A stretch of DNA of 19,237 nucleotides from Glomus cerebriforme (Eukaryota > Glomeromycota > Glomeromycetes > Glomerales > Glomeraceae). The translations under genes and the position numbers were made by a program. The stretch spans positions 1 through 19,237 of the forward strand of contig QKYT01001003.1 of the NCBI GenBank assembly GCA_003550305.1, given 5' to 3'. Under the pieces are notes generated by a model, which searched no databases, was not told the DNA's origin, and saw only the letters and a program-made list of their open reading frames with translations. This document shows positions 18,262 to 19,237 of this stretch, piece by piece. Positions within the stretch are counted from its first letter, which is position 1. Each line of letters opens with the position of its first letter.

Positions 18262-18990
18262 TACAAAAAATACTCGAACTCTATGAGTTATTACTCAATC
18301 TTGATAAAAATTTGTATGTAAGTAATTTCGATCTCGCTGAACAATTTTGCTTAATCTTCTAATGCAATTTACTTATTACCAAAGTGCTTAAAATAATCTA
18401 AAGATACAAAATGGAAAAAAAACTTTTGCAAATTAGTATCATTACAAACAAATGGTTGTACTTAACGAGCTTTTACTCAACTTTGATGAAAATTTGTATG
18501 TAAATAATTTCGACTTTGCTGAATAACTTTAATTAATATTCTAGATGCGATTTACTTATTATCAAAGTGCTTAAAATAATCTAAAAATACAAAATGGAAA
18601 AAACTTTCACAAATTAATATTATTACAAACAAATGGTCGTACTTCATGAACATTTACTCAACTTTGATGAAAATTTGTATGTAAGTAGTTTATTTCGACC
18701 TTGTTAAATAACTTTACTTAATCTTCTGAATATGATTTACTTATTACCAAAGTCCTAAAATATACTTTAAAGATACAAAACAGAAAAAAAAACTTTTGCA
18801 AATTAGTATTATTACAAAAAAAAATGTTGTACCCCATAAGTTTTTACTTAACTTTAATAAAAATTTGTATATAAATAATTTCAACCTTGTTGAACAACTT
18901 TACTTAATCTTTGGAAAGGAATTTATATATAAACAAAATGCTTAGATTATACTCTAAAGTTAATAAACAAAAAAAAAGAATTTATAAATA
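18262..18990. repeat. Minisatellite array 5: four units of about 182 bp
   Basis: TTACTCAACTTTGATGAAAA recurs at about 18291, 18473, 18654 and 18844, giving spacings of about 182, 181 and 190 bp. Each unit continues through ATTTGTATGTAAGTAATTTC, a GATTTACTTATTACCAAAGT segment, AAAATAATCTAAAGATACAA and CAAATTAGTATTATTACAAA. The third and fourth copies are more diverged. No reading frame spans the units. Confidence 0.8.
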
Positions 18991-19237
18991 AATATTATTT
19001 GAAAATTTAATAGATATATGATCCAAACCTTATAAAAACTTTAAAAGNATTTGTTNTCANAAAAAGTCAAGCTTAGTTTTNTTAAATAGTATTTCAAAAA
19101 GTAATATCAGTGAAGTTTTTTTAAGTAAAAAAGCAAAAGTAAAAAAACTAATATATCTCGTATAAACAAAACATTTAAAAAATGATCAATAAAAATTTAA
19201 TTGGTTAAAAATCACATGATTTATCAGATCACTATAG
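18991..19237. other. AT-rich window end, no feature identified
   Basis: Contains several N bases (19048-19081) and A/T runs. No reading frame or repeat boundary can be supported here. Confidence 0.35.

Noticed and set aside
1..19237. LTR retrotransposon, rRNA or tRNA genes
   Set aside because: No paired long direct repeats with TG…CA ends, no reverse transcriptase motifs and no cloverleaf-like sequence were seen by eye.

Overview
The window looks like nuclear DNA of an arbuscular mycorrhizal fungus, most likely Rhizophagus irregularis or a close relative (inference). It is very AT-rich. Its introns are short (about 60-75 nt, GTAAGT-type donors). It carries a Plavaka-type (KDZ/CACTA-like) transposase remnant of a kind familiar from that genus. 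It is dominated by decayed transposons and minisatellites, and scattered N bases suggest a draft assembly. I see no intact protein gene, no rRNA or tRNA gene and no CRISPR array.

Left part (1-8543): one old Plavaka-like transposase gene on the minus strand, running off the left edge, has been split by two later insertions. Its N-terminal part is at 8543-8210, a short middle piece at 6548-6495 and the rest at 2306-1. The first interruption (6549-8209) is a non-autonomous hAT-type element with 15-bp inverted ends and a perfect 8-bp target duplication (ATTAAATC). The second (2307-6494) is a 4.2-kb element with degenerate inverted ends. It carries two decayed genes: a multi-exon minus-strand gene (3018-5346, Ser/Thr/Pro repeats plus coiled coil) and a short plus-strand remnant (5734-6018).

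Middle (6780-13550): three minisatellite arrays. Array 1 (inside the hAT element, plus strand), array 2 (8955-11265, minus strand) and array 3 (12640-13550, minus strand) share an unexpected property: most units carry a full set of spliceosomal signals. These are a GTAA donor, a CTAAC/CTAAT-like branch site, a pyrimidine tract and a TAG or CAG acceptor, around a short exon-like core. In array 1 ten cores are exactly 29 nt long. Arrays 1 and 2 also share a hairpin that places the branch motif in its loop. Array 2 is itself interrupted by a 324-bp hAT-type MITE (9720-10043, target duplication GTTAGAAC).

Right part (13624-19237): a decayed multi-exon gene on the plus strand (13624-15222) with phase-consistent introns and an acidic tail. 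It is followed by a 100-bp minisatellite (15440-16265), AT-rich DNA, a 361-bp MITE with 40-bp inverted ends containing GATGCATC and CACGTGA (17438-17798), a possible second AT-rich MITE, and a 182-bp tandem repeat (18262-18990).

Nothing here works together as a pathway. The biology is layered transposition, gene decay (nearly all premature stops explainable by one transition) and tandem arrays that look like repeated intron/micro-exon modules. Those arrays are the observation most worth testing.
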